Shown here: one piece after another, positions 1 through 7,225 of the stretch
How the letters are laid out: every line of letters starts with the position of its first letter
How positions within the stretch are numbered: the first letter of the stretch is position 1
Assembly: GCA_035307785.1 (NCBI GenBank)
Contig: DATGHS010000253.1
Coordinates: 1 to 9,279, forward strand
From: DATGHS01 sp035307785
GTDB lineage: Bacteria > Planctomycetota > Planctomycetia > Gemmatales > Gemmataceae
Length of the DNA: 9,279 nt
Reading direction: 5' to 3'
The notes under the pieces: model-generated
What the model was told of the DNA's origin: nothing
What the model saw: the letters and a program-made list of their open reading frames with translations, nothing else
The model's database searches: none
Program-made: the position numbers and the translations under genes

Positions 1-1823
1 CCCGCTGCCACGATCACAAATTCGATCCGGTAAGCCAAAAGGACTATTACTCTCTGAAAGCGATCTTTTCGGGAGTTCAGCACGGTGACCGGCCATTGGC
101 GAACCAGCCCGATGCGGCCAGAAAACGCGATTTGGCTGCACAACTGCGACGAGAGATAGAGAAGCTGGAGCGAGACCTGACAGCACTCGAACCGCTGGCC
201 GATCCATTAGCAACCACACCACGCCGCCTGCCGGTGAACCCGAGGCAAAATGTGGAGCGCTTTTCGCCCGTGCGCGTGAAATTCGTGCGCTTCACCGTGC
301 TCGCCACCAACAATCTTGAGCCGTGCATCGATGAGTTGGAAGTCTTCACCAGCGAGAATTCAGCGCGCAATGTTGCCTTGGCTTCGGCAGGCGCCAAAGT
401 CTCGTCATCCGGCAATTTCAATGGTCCGCCGCACAAACTCGAATACGTGAATGACGGCCAGTACGGCAATGGCCGCAGCTGGATATCCAACGAAACGGGC
501 AAGGGCTGGGTGCAGATCGAGTTCGCGCGGCCGGCGGAGATTGACCGCATCGTCTGGGGCCGCGACCGCGAAGGGAAATACCAGGACCGTTTGAGCGTAC
601 GCTACAAGATCGAAACCGCGTTGGAGCCGGGCCATTGGCAGGTGGTTGCTTCTTCCGATGATCGGGTAGCATTCGGCAGCGCCGGCGCGGCCGAACCGCC
701 AGGATTATCGCCGCCCGAGCGCAGCCGATTTCGAGACTTGCAAGCGCGTCGCACCGAGTTGGAGAAGCAGCTTCGTGACGCGGAACAAATGACCGCCGCG
801 TATGCCGGCAAGTTCACGACTCCGGAGCCGGTCCGGCTGCTCAATCGCGGCGACCCCATGCAGCCAAAGGAGTCGGTGCCGCCGGGCATGTTGTCTGCGG
901 TGGCGCCGAAATGGTCGCTCTCTGAAAGCGCCGCCGATTCGCAACGCCGCCTGGAACTGGCAAAATGGCTCACCGATCTGCGCAATCCACTGCCCGCGCG
1001 CGTCATTGTCAATCGTCTTTGGCACTACCATTTCGGCACCGGCCTGGTGGATACACCCAGCGACCTCGGCCGCAACGGGAGCAAGCCATCGCAACCGGAG
1101 TTGCTGGACTGGTTGGCCAGCGAACTTGCCGCTTGCGGCTTAGCGGGCGATGCGGCGCCGCCGCAGGCGGCATGGCGTCTGAAGAATATCCATCGCCTGA
1201 TCGTGACCTCCGCCACATACCGGCAATCCTCTTCAAATCCGAAATCCGAAATCCGAAATCCGAAATTGGTGGACTCACAGAATCGCCTCTATTGGCGCTT
1301 CAGTCCGCGAAGGTTAGAGGCCGAGGTCCTTCGCGATTCCATTCTTTTCGTCAGCGGCAGGCTGGATCCGAAAATGGGCGGGCCGGGTTTTGATCTGTTC
1401 GAGCCGAATACGAATTACGTGAAGGTCTACACGCCGAAGAAGGAATTTGGGCCGGCAGAGTTTCGCCGCATGATTTATTGGAGCAAGCCGAGGATGCAGC
1501 TTGACGACACCTTCGGCGTCTTCGATTGCCCGGACGCCGGTCAAATCGCCCCACGCCGCAACCGTTCGACCACGCCGTTGCAAGCGCTGAATCTGCTGAA
1601 CAGCCCGTTTATGTTGCAGCAAGCGGACTTCTTCGCCGAGCGGTTACGCCGGGAAGCGGGTGACGATGCGGCGGCGCAGGTGCGACGAGGGTTTGTATTG
1701 GCGTTCCAGCGCGAGCCAACCACGACAGAAGAAAGCGGAGCGCTCACGCTCGTCCGAGAGCACGGGCTAGCAGCGTTATGCCGAGCGGTGTTGAATGCGA
1801 ACGAATTCTTGTATGTGGAGTGA
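1..1823 (+). CDS. PSCyt1/DUF1549-DUF1553 family protein with discoidin-like domain, 5' end outside window
   Basis: Seen: the frame is open from the left edge; its first full codons read RCHDHKFDPV, then a KDYYSLKAIFSGVQHGDRPL segment. This is the end of a planctomycete cytochrome-like DUF1549 domain, and RCH is probably the end of a CxxCH haem motif whose first Cys lies outside the window. A TTG at 96 can be read as a start but falls inside this domain, so I reject it. Of 606 visible residues, about 33-66 are charged and helical (possible coiled coil). About 80-225 resemble an F5/8C discoidin beta-sandwich (VRFTVLATNN, IDELEVFT, GWVQIEFARPAEIDRIVWGRD), likely for carbohydrate or surface binding. 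About 245-265 form a second helical stretch. From about 315 to the end is DUF1553: LAKWLTDLRNPLPARVIVNR, TPSDLGRNG, HRLIVTSATYRQSS, APRRNRSTTPLQALNLLN. The family is abundant in planctomycetes, its biochemical role is unsettled, and it usually pairs with DUF1501, as here. The frame contains a 7-bp microsatellite at 1235-1266. Confidence 0.93.
   Translation, partial: RCHDHKFDPVSQKDYYSLKAIFSGVQHGDRPLANQPDAARKRDLAAQLRREIEKLERDLTALEPLADPLATTPRRLPVNPRQNVERFSPVRVKFVRFTVLATNNLEPCIDELEVFTSENSARNVALASAGAKVSSSGNFNGPPHKLEYVNDGQYGNGRSWISNETGKGWVQIEFARPAEIDRIVWGRDREGKYQDRLSVRYKIETALEPGHWQVVASSDDRVAFGSAGAAEPPGLSPPERSRFRDLQARRTELEKQLRDAEQMTAAYAGKFTTPEPVRLLNRGDPMQPKESVPPGMLSAVAPKWSLSESAADSQRRLELAKWLTDLRNPLPARVIVNRLWHYHFGTGLVDTPSDLGRNGSKPSQPELLDWLASELAACGLAGDAAPPQAAWRLKNIHRLIVTSATYRQSSSNPKSEIRNPKLVDSQNRLYWRFSPRRLEAEVLRDSILFVSGRLDPKMGGPGFDLFEPNTNYVKVYTPKKEFGPAEFRRMIYWSKPRMQLDDTFGVFDCPDAGQIAPRRNRSTTPLQALNLLNSPFMLQQADFFAERLRREAGDDAAAQVRRGFVLAFQREPTTTEESGALTLVREHGLAALCRAVLNANEFLYVE
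1235..1266 (+). repeat. in-frame heptanucleotide microsatellite (AAATCCG x 4.6)
   Basis: Four perfect tandem copies of AAATCCG plus a partial AAAT lie inside the DUF1553 coding region, just after the YRQSS motif. They encode a polar SNPKSEIRNPK-type peptide, a short loop insertion before DSQNRLYWRFSPRR. The unit is 7 bp, so gain or loss of one copy shifts the frame; only changes of three copies keep it. I recall similar 'SEIRNPK' insertions in other planctomycete and verrucomicrobial proteins, but could not check this. Confidence 0.9.
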
Positions 1824-1854
1824 GTAAACGTTTTGCTCGGCGGCGGAGGCTAGC

Positions 1855-2241
1855 GTGCTCCACTTTCACTTCGTCGGGCACTTCGACCCGCACGACTTCT
1901 TGAATTTGACAGAGAAGCCTCACCGGCTGAAGGTCCAGCGACGGCTATACTGGGAGACGGCTATGCGCGTATTCGCCGGCTTCGGCCCCGAGGTCGCTGA
2001 GTATGTGTGGTATGATCAGGTCGGTTATATCATTTGCGGCTGGAGCCAAGCTCCACATCGGCTTTGGGATGGCATCCATCGCTTCGCCTTGGCCCTCGCC
2101 GAAGCTGAGGGTGCCGTGGTGATGAACGAGCCCCCGGGCTGGCTAATTGAGTATCCCGAAGGTGCACGCCGAGCGCAAGAAGAGTTTTGGGCCAGGTGCG
2201 CTGCTCAATCGGAATCATTACCAGGCACAGGTGGGCATTAG
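1855..2241 (+). CDS. orphan 128-residue protein, function unknown
   Basis: The start is GTG at 1855, supported by a strong Shine-Dalgarno GGAGG at 1845-1849 with a 5-nt spacer. The gene begins 31 bp after the DUF1553 stop and ends 51 bp before the DUF1501 start on the same strand, so co-transcription is likely. The product is probably cytosolic: no signal peptide and no convincing membrane helix. It is rich in aromatic residues (HFHFVGHFDP, YWETAMRVFAGFG, YVWYDQVGYIICGW), followed by an acidic/aromatic part (LALAEAEGAVVMNEPPGWLIEYP) and a polar tail. I do not recognise the family. The ribosome binding site and uninterrupted frame support a real gene. Its position between two genes that are usually adjacent is unusual. 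Confidence 0.72.
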   Translation: MLHFHFVGHFDPHDFLNLTEKPHRLKVQRRLYWETAMRVFAGFGPEVAEYVWYDQVGYIICGWSQAPHRLWDGIHRFALALAEAEGAVVMNEPPGWLIEYPEGARRAQEEFWARCAAQSESLPGTGGH

Positions 2242-2292
2242 CGTGTTGCAGCGTCGCCCCTCGCGAACGTTTTAGGCCAATCGGACGATGAT

Positions 2293-3777
2293 ATGTCAAA
2301 CGCGCCAATTCATCCTGCCGGCCGATTCCTCCTCAGCCGTCGCGCCTTCCTCGGCGACGCGGCGCTAGGCCTGAGCGGCATCGCGCTCGCATCGCTTCTT
2401 TCGGAGCAAGGGCTGCTGGCCGAAGAGAAGAGCGCCTGGTCGCCCGATATTCACCCCGAAGCGCCGCTAGCGCCGCGGCCGCCGCACTTCGCGCCCAAGG
2501 CCAAGCGGGTGCTGCTCATCTTCTGCTCCGGGGCTGTCAGCCATATTGACACCTTCGATTTTAAGCCGGAATTGGTGAAGCGCTCGGGCCAGCCCATGCC
2601 GGGAGCAAAGAATCTGGTTACTTTCCAGGGCGAAAATGGAAACCTCGCCGGGCCTCTGTGGTCCTTTCGGCCGCGCGGCCAGTCGGGCAAGATGGTTTCC
2701 GAACTTCTGCCGAACCTCGCCGAATTGGCCGATGAAATGTGCTTCATTCATTCGCTCACTGCCAAGAGCAATACGCACGGGCCGGCCGAGAATCAGATGA
2801 GCACCGGCTTCACGCTCGACGGTTTCCCCAGCATCGGTTCGTGGGTGACCTATGCCCTGGGCAGCGACTGTGCCGACTTGCCGGCGTTTGTGGCGATCCC
2901 CGATCCTCGCGGCGTGCCGCAAACCGGCCCGAACAACTGGAACAGCGCCTTTCTGCCCGCGGTTTTCCAGGGCACTGCCTTCAATGCCGACAAGCCGATT
3001 CCACATTTGTCGCGGCCGAAGCAAATCAGCGCAGCTGGCGATTCGGATACTAGGAACTTCCTGAATCTTCTCAACGAAAAGCACCTAGAGAAGCATCCCG
3101 GCGACAGCGAATTGATGGCCCGCATCGCCAGCTACGAATTGGCCGCGAAGATGCAGGTGCGCGCGACGGAAGCGGCCGACCTGAGCCGCGAGACTACAGA
3201 AACACAACGGCTCTACGGAACCGACAGCAACAACAAGATCAAGGCCGGCTTCGCCCGCAATTGCCTGCTGGCGCGCCGGTTGCTGGAACGCGATGTTCGC
3301 TTTGTGCAGCTATTTAACGGCAGTTATGCCATGGGCGAGGGCGTGGGAAACTGGGACGGGCACCGGATGCTGAAGTCGCAATACGACATCCACGGACCGA
3401 TCTTCGACCAGCCCTGTGCGGGGTTGCTGAAAGATTTGCAGCGCACCGGTTTGCTCGCCGATACGCTGGTCGTGTGGGTATCGGAATTTGGCCGGATGCC
3501 CACCTTCCAAAAGGGCGCCAGCGGCCGCGATCACAATCCGCATGGCTTCACCGCCTGGCTGGCCGGCGCCGGCGTGAAGCGCGCTTTCAGCTATGGCGCG
3601 ACCGATGAATTCGGCTACAAGGCCGTGCAGAATGGCACCACGATTTACGATCTGCACGCCACGATCTTGCATTTGCTCGGCCTGGATCATCGGAAACTCA
3701 CGTTCTACCACAACGGCATCCACCGTCGCCTGACCGATGTGCATGGCGAAGTGATTGGGGATGTGCTGCAAATCTAA
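2293..3777 (+). CDS. DUF1501 family protein with Tat signal
   Basis: This is a complete 494-residue protein, about the usual DUF1501 length. The N-terminus has a twin-arginine export signal: LLSRRAFLG (Arg16-Arg17), then a hydrophobic stretch (LGLSGIALASLL), so the product is expected outside the cytoplasm, folded before export. Family landmarks in order: LIFCSGAVSHIDTFDFKPEL (about 76-95, a metal-site-like SH.DTFD motif), SNTHGPAENQMSTGF (about 158-172), GPNNWNSAFLPAVFQGTAFN, WVSEFGRMPTFQKGASGRDH followed by NPHGFTAWLAGAGVK (about 395-430), and DLHATILHLLGLDH near the C-terminus. The fold is related to sulfatases/alkaline phosphatases; the substrate is unknown. DUF1501 genes commonly follow DUF1549/DUF1553 genes, and here only the small orphan gene lies between. 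The ATG at 2293 keeps the Tat signal complete, but no good Shine-Dalgarno precedes it. Confidence 0.93.
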   Translation: MSNAPIHPAGRFLLSRRAFLGDAALGLSGIALASLLSEQGLLAEEKSAWSPDIHPEAPLAPRPPHFAPKAKRVLLIFCSGAVSHIDTFDFKPELVKRSGQPMPGAKNLVTFQGENGNLAGPLWSFRPRGQSGKMVSELLPNLAELADEMCFIHSLTAKSNTHGPAENQMSTGFTLDGFPSIGSWVTYALGSDCADLPAFVAIPDPRGVPQTGPNNWNSAFLPAVFQGTAFNADKPIPHLSRPKQISAAGDSDTRNFLNLLNEKHLEKHPGDSELMARIASYELAAKMQVRATEAADLSRETTETQRLYGTDSNNKIKAGFARNCLLARRLLERDVRFVQLFNGSYAMGEGVGNWDGHRMLKSQYDIHGPIFDQPCAGLLKDLQRTGLLADTLVVWVSEFGRMPTFQKGASGRDHNPHGFTAWLAGAGVKRAFSYGATDEFGYKAVQNGTTIYDLHATILHLLGLDHRKLTFYHNGIHRRLTDVHGEVIGDVLQI

Positions 3778-3792
3778 GCCGTTTTTCTTAGT

Positions 3793-3809
3793 GGCGGCTT
3801 CCAGCCGTC
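3793..3809. terminator. hairpin between convergent genes, possible terminator
   Basis: A 7-bp stem (GGCGGCT / AGCCGTC, one G-U pair) closes on a 3-nt loop TCC. Wobble pairs could extend it. It starts 15 bp after the DUF1501 stop and ends 7 bp before the stop of the convergent beta-barrel gene. The + strand side is followed by GTTCCGTTTA, only moderately T-rich, so it is a weak intrinsic terminator at best. It is the only candidate in the 39-bp gap. Confidence 0.45.
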
Positions 3810-3816
3810 GTTCCGT

Positions 3817-5061
3817 TTAGAATCGCCAGTTGAATTGCGCAATGGCTTCAATCGTAAAGGGCGTTGGGCCTGTGACGGGCGTGGCGACGCCGGCGGTCAG
3901 TAGTGCGTTCTGAAACAAGCCAATGTGCACGCCGCCGGTAAGCACGACCAGGTCGGGCACGACCAGGGGATCCGTGGCGCCACGGTGATTGAGCGGCGTG
4001 GTTACGTGGCATTCGAGCGCGGGAACGACAGCACTGATGATCCGAGTGGCGTTGCCGCGGTACATCCAGTAGTTCAAGCTCACGTCGTTGAATAACAGGA
4101 GTACGTCGCGCGAATCGGTGGGCACCACCAGGGAATGGAACCCTTGCAAAAAGAAATTGTTAAAATTCCAAACATAGCCCACGAAAGGCTGGAACAGGGT
4201 TGAGTAAATGGTGCCGTCGATGGTGCTGAGGCCGCCCCCCGTGGGCACCGTTAGCGCCAGTCCTCCGGTCAAGACATCGCCGGTAACCGGGTTGGATAAA
4301 AGGGCAAGTTTGCCGACCACGGTCAAGTCGCCGATGAGGTTGGCCGCCGAACCGTCCACAAATTGCTGCTGGAGCATGGGCATGCGAAGTTCGACTGAGC
4401 AAATTCCGTCGAAAAAGGTTTTCTCAAAGCCGAAAACTTCGCGATTCAAATCGACGCCAGGCACCGGAGGAATAAAGGTTCGAACCGATTGCGCGAGCGC
4501 GCCGTTAACAACAATATTCGTCGTCGTGTTTACACCGCCGGCGGGGCCGTTTTGCAAGCCTTCAAAAAAGTTATAATCGAGGAACAGCCGGTCTTGCGGC
4601 CGCGGGCTATCACCTTCGGCCACCTTGAAAGCGCCGAGAGCGGACACGGGAACCCGAACATTGAAGGTTTGAGAAATGGGCGTGGTGTTGGAGCTAAAGT
4701 CGGGGAAGGTGGTGACGGTCTGAAAGCCCGAGAGTCGCACCGTTTGCAGCGCAAAATAGGTGCCGAAGTCGCCCATCATATGCGGGTTGAAACCGCGCGG
4801 CGCTTCCACGGAAGTTGGCGTCTGGGCGAAGATATCGGTCTGCGGCGGCACTGCGGGCTGGTTGTCTAGCGGAAGCTTCGGTTCGGCGGGTCCCTTCTTA
4901 TCTGGTGGTGGGTTTTGACCGTCGGGCGGCTTTTTGTCGGGCGGTTGCTTGGCCTGCTCGGGAGATTGAACTTGGGTCAAAATGTCCGCAGGCGCGCTGC
5001 TGGCCGCAAACTGAAAAATGGCCACGAACACCAGAGCAGAACCGATCGCCTTCGCATTCAT
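3817..5061 (-). CDS. secreted outer-membrane beta-barrel-like protein with proline-rich N-terminal linker
   Basis: A complete 414-residue protein. Residues 1-25 form a Sec signal peptide (hydrophobic ALVFVAIFQFAASS, predicted cut after APA). Residues about 34-78 are a low-complexity Pro/Lys/Asp linker with an internal repeat (PPDKKPPDGQNPPPDKK). The rest has many short alternating polar/hydrophobic strands and ends in FNWRF; a C-terminal Phe preceded by alternating residues is the usual signal for BAM-dependent outer-membrane insertion. Segments such as GGLALTVPTG and FQPFVGYVWNFNNFFLQGFHSLVVPTD resemble barrel proteins of the planctomycete 'transporter/porin-like' type. I infer an outer-membrane channel or structural barrel; the substrate cannot be told. 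The gene stands alone, convergent with the DUF1501 gene. A weak Shine-Dalgarno (AGGGA) lies about 9 nt before the ATG. Confidence 0.8.
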   Translation of the reverse strand: MNAKAIGSALVFVAIFQFAASSAPADILTQVQSPEQAKQPPDKKPPDGQNPPPDKKGPAEPKLPLDNQPAVPPQTDIFAQTPTSVEAPRGFNPHMMGDFGTYFALQTVRLSGFQTVTTFPDFSSNTTPISQTFNVRVPVSALGAFKVAEGDSPRPQDRLFLDYNFFEGLQNGPAGGVNTTTNIVVNGALAQSVRTFIPPVPGVDLNREVFGFEKTFFDGICSVELRMPMLQQQFVDGSAANLIGDLTVVGKLALLSNPVTGDVLTGGLALTVPTGGGLSTIDGTIYSTLFQPFVGYVWNFNNFFLQGFHSLVVPTDSRDVLLLFNDVSLNYWMYRGNATRIISAVVPALECHVTTPLNHRGATDPLVVPDLVVLTGGVHIGLFQNALLTAGVATPVTGPTPFTIEAIAQFNWRF

Positions 5062-5406
5062 GGCCTATTCCCTGGCAGTTCTAGCTTCACCGCGGTGGAA
5101 GCGCGGCGTAATCCTTTTCCAAAATCGGCATTTCGGCAAAGCGAGTTCAGTCGTTATCTTCGGCAAGATGGGATTTTTCGATAAATGAGGTAAGCGCGGA
5201 CGCTGGAGTGCCCAAGAAAACTAACTTCGATAACGCTGATAATTGCCGGAAGTGCCAGGTGAAATCAGGCGCTGCTCGCTGCCTTCCCTGGACGCCGCCG
5301 CCCGTGCCTTCACAATAGCGATAGCGACCAATCGCAGTTTCAATGGTTCATTGCCAGGCTTCGTTCGCGGATTTCTACCACTTGGCTACCAACTCGGAGC
5401 GACGCC
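5062..5406. other. intergenic region between divergent genes
   Basis: No gene was found in these 345 bp. It must hold the promoters of the beta-barrel gene (-) and the two-helix membrane protein gene (+), but no clear -35/-10 pair is visible; GATAAT at 5238-5243 and CACAAT at 5311-5316 are weak + strand candidates. A near-palindrome at 5084-5102 (GCTTC, then ACCGCGGT, then GGAAGC) lies 23 bp upstream of the barrel ATG and could be an operator or a leader hairpin. Confidence 0.5.
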
Positions 5407-6174
5407 ATGACTCCACGCGACAACCAACCCCGGCGCGACCGCATGACGGCCACGGAACCGCGCGACCGGTTGCCCGATGTTCTTCCGGTTCAAGTCGCGG
5501 AAGTGACTCCGGTCCCCGAACCGTTTCGCCAACGTGTCCGCGGTCCAGGCTACAAAGCCAAAGTGAATCTGATCGAGCTTCATCCGCTTGTTTGCTTTTT
5601 TGGCGGCATCGCGCTCGCGGCGCTTGGCGTGTGGCAATTGGCCGAGGCGAATTGGCCGATCGGAGCCGCGTTGCTGGCCGCGGGTGTGCCCATTGCAATC
5701 TGGGGAGTGTACGTCGCGCTCTGTTGCACCAGCGCGACCTCCAACCGCTGGATCGAGCACCGGCTCCGCTACGAGATCGGCCAACGGAACGATAGTCTGA
5801 TCGATCCGCACGACCCCGAATCGATCTACGTGTCGCTGATTCCGCGCGAGCACTTTTCGCAGGTCCGCTGGACGTACGCTTCCGATTTGTTGTTACTGAA
5901 GATCGACGCAGCCCGTCGGCAAGTGCTGTTGGAGGGCGATTCCGACCGCTACCGCATTCCAGCCGATGCCATCGCCCGCTGCGACATTCGGCCTTTCACG
6001 ATCATTGATCCCGCCAAGCAATTCTGGACCGTGCGCCTGGTGGTGCATTTCGCAGATGAGAAGCGCGAATTGCTGCTGAACCCCAGCCACGCCAACTGGA
6101 AGCCCAGCACCAACGCCAGCCGCCAAGACGTCGCCAGAAAACTTCGAGATGAGATCGAGGCGATGTTGGATTAG
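5407..6174 (+). CDS. two-helix membrane protein with soluble C-terminal domain, function unknown
   Basis: The ATG at 5407 has GGAG at 5396-5399 with a 7-nt spacer; a second ATG 12 codons later is less well placed. The 255-residue product has a polar, proline-containing N-terminus (1-55), two adjacent membrane helices (about 61-80 and 83-106, separated by EANWP), and a soluble domain of about 145 residues. The tight hairpin of helices suggests both soluble parts are on the same side, probably the cytoplasm. The C-terminal domain contains VRWTYASDLLLLKIDAARRQ, then VLLEGDSDRYRIPADAIARC, a pattern of beta-strands reminiscent of bacterial PH-like domains; this is a weak resemblance. It ends in a charged helix (ARKLRDEIEAMLD). 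The gene is isolated, with gaps of more than 300 bp on both sides. No named family is recognised. Confidence 0.78.
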   Translation: MTPRDNQPRRDRMTATEPRDRLPDVLPVQVAEVTPVPEPFRQRVRGPGYKAKVNLIELHPLVCFFGGIALAALGVWQLAEANWPIGAALLAAGVPIAIWGVYVALCCTSATSNRWIEHRLRYEIGQRNDSLIDPHDPESIYVSLIPREHFSQVRWTYASDLLLLKIDAARRQVLLEGDSDRYRIPADAIARCDIRPFTIIDPAKQFWTVRLVVHFADEKRELLLNPSHANWKPSTNASRQDVARKLRDEIEAMLD

Positions 6175-6193
6175 GCGTGCGCGTTCGCGGATT

Positions 6194-6390
6194 CGTTGCC
6201 GACCCGCGCGCTGGGGCGCCCAGTTCGCGGCAACGACGGCAACGTGGCAACGAATTGGTCGCTCGAGGCGGCCACATCTCTTAAGAGTTTGCTGAGAAAC
6301 GACTTGCGGCGGAAGCAATCGGCGAGCCGCGTAACTATCTTTCGTTGCCGGTTTCTATTACTTACGCCACTATGGCCCGCGCCGGCAACG
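6194..6390. repeat. cluster of six GGCAACG motifs in both orientations
   Basis: GGCAACG occurs at 6229-6235, 6238-6244, 6246-6252 and 6384-6390; its complement CGTTGCC occurs at 6194-6200 and 6343-6349. Two inverted pairs result: CGTTGCCG (6194) with CGGCAACG (6228), enclosing a smaller CTGGG/CCCAG hairpin, and CGTTGCCGG (6343) with CCGGCAACG (6382). The cluster starts 19 bp after a gene stop, inside a 416-bp gene-free stretch (6175-6590). It could be a binding-site array, a recombination substrate or a folded 3' untranslated region. Confidence 0.75.
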
Positions 6391-6443
6391 AGTTGACCTC
6401 GCTTCAACCAGGGCAGCGGTGGTACGAAACCCCACTCTTGACA

Positions 6444-6459
6444 CCGCCCTCACGGGCGG
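6444..6459. terminator. GC hairpin, inverted relative of the module hairpin
   Basis: CCGCCC TCAC GGGCGG is a perfect 6-bp stem with a 4-nt loop. Read on the - strand with its flank (6468 down to 6452), 16 of 17 bases match the left arm of the hairpin at 8426-8442 (TGGCGAACCCC...). It is therefore an inverted, partial copy of the hairpin that opens the three promoter modules, lying head to head with the copy at 6483. No T-run follows on the + strand, so termination is possible but unproven. Confidence 0.5.
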
Positions 6460-6482
6460 GGTTCGCCAAGACCAGTGGCCAT

Positions 6483-6566
6483 TGGCGACACCCCAACCGT
6501 TAGGCCGGGGGTGTTTGCCGTCCCGCAGACGCTACAATTACCTCCAATCCGCCGACCTCTTTTCTG
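6483..6566 (+). promoter_or_regulatory. repeated hairpin-promoter module, copy 1
   Basis: This is the first of three related modules. It opens with TGGCG and a degenerate hairpin: CCCC AACC GTTA GGCC GGGG at 6491-6510, where AA/CC mismatches interrupt the stem, while outer arms GGCGACA and TGTTTGCC extend it. Exactly 21 nt after the G-run comes TACAAT at 6533-6538, one base from the -10 consensus, then CTCCAATCCGCCGAC and CTTTTCTG, shared with the other copies. No good -35 is visible. The zinc-ribbon membrane protein gene starts 24 bp further on, so this is probably its promoter and leader. Confidence 0.65.
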
Positions 6567-6590
6567 CCTACGTTCCAGAGAAACGCGCGA

Positions 6591-7094
6591 ATGACCGTTG
6601 CAGCTTGTCCAAAATGTGGCCGACCGCTAACTGCCGGTGCAACTTGCACATGCGAGGCTCGCGCCCCCAGGCAGCCCGAGGCGATTTCCGCCCAACGCAG
6701 CGCGCAGCGCCCAGCTACACGTCAACGACAATCGCCCATTCTCGAAGCGGAAGAAGCAGATGTGACCGCGAAGCCGACGATGCCAGGCTCTGTAGTGGTA
6801 GGCTTGGCGCTCGGCTGCGTCCTGGTGTTGTCGGGAGGCTTGGTGCTTATCACACTCTCGGTTCTTGACGAGCCACTCCCCGACCCCGCCGGAGCCATTT
6901 TGCTTGCGAGTACGGAGATTTTCTGGTGTGTAGGCGGTGCGGCATTAGTGTGGAGTTGGATCCAATACCGCCGCGTCCGGAAACAAGGCAAGTTCGTCAC
7001 GGTTTTGGCAGGATTCCTTTTATGGCTTCTCAGTGTTGGCGCAGTACTTGGTGTTTTGGCGTTTCTCATTGGCGCGTGCCTGACCATGAAGTGA
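6591..7094 (+). CDS. zinc-ribbon membrane protein, three predicted helices
   Basis: 167 residues. The N-terminus has a short zinc-ribbon-like Cys pattern, Cys6-x2-Cys9 and Cys19-x-Cys21 (CPKCGRPL...TCTC), as found in many small bacterial membrane proteins of unknown role. A polar Ala/Gln/Arg linker follows (about 23-63). Three hydrophobic segments then lie at about 66-91, 101-124 and 135-163, with a basic loop (YRRVRKQGK) between the second and third. The N-terminal ribbon is probably cytosolic, because it needs reduced Cys to bind zinc. The ATG at 6591 has only a weak ribosome binding site (GAGAAA, 6578-6583). Its promoter region is copy 1 of the repeated module; compared with the other copies, 11 extra bases sit between CTTTTCTG and the ribosome binding site. 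Function unknown. Confidence 0.75.
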   Translation: MTVAACPKCGRPLTAGATCTCEARAPRQPEAISAQRSAQRPATRQRQSPILEAEEADVTAKPTMPGSVVVGLALGCVLVLSGGLVLITLSVLDEPLPDPAGAILLASTEIFWCVGGAALVWSWIQYRRVRKQGKFVTVLAGFLLWLLSVGAVLGVLAFLIGACLTMK

Positions 7095-7135
7095 TCGGCA
7101 ACCTCTGAAGTGGCTGAATCGACATAGTCTATATT

Positions 7136-7216
7136 TGGCGCTTGGTCTAAGGCATCGGGGGTGCTGCTCGCCGCTCGCCGACTACAATTCCCTCCAATCC
7201 GCCGACATCTTTTCTG
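7136..7216 (+). promoter_or_regulatory. repeated hairpin-promoter module, copy 2
   Basis: It begins TGGCG, has lost most of the left hairpin arm (TAAGGCATCGGGGG remains), and keeps the 21-nt spacing from the G-run to TACAAT at 7183-7188, then the shared CCTCCAATCCGCCGAC and CTTTTCTG. With a ruined hairpin it can hardly terminate transcription, yet the -10-like box is intact. It reads into the LRR stub at 7226 with an AAGGAA ribosome binding site. Homology to copy 3 continues without gaps to 7317. Confidence 0.65.
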
Positions 7217-7225
7217 AAGGAACGC

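Noticed and set aside
96..98. TTG start giving a 575-residue version of the DUF1553 protein
   Set aside because: The frame is open to the left edge and the upstream codons encode a conserved CHDHKFDP segment, so the TTG is internal.
2467..3084. 205-codon open frame on the - strand inside the DUF1501 gene
   Set aside because: It is antisense to a conserved protein, has no ribosome binding site or family features, and is typical of GC-rich shadow frames.
4208..4869. Two + strand frames (122 and 126 codons) antisense to the beta-barrel gene
   Set aside because: They oppose a protein with a clear signal peptide and a C-terminal barrel signal; their own products have low-complexity composition and no motif.
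6438..6443. Perfect TTGACA as a -35 box
   Set aside because: No -10-like hexamer lies 16-18 bp downstream, and the hexamer sits beside a GC hairpin.
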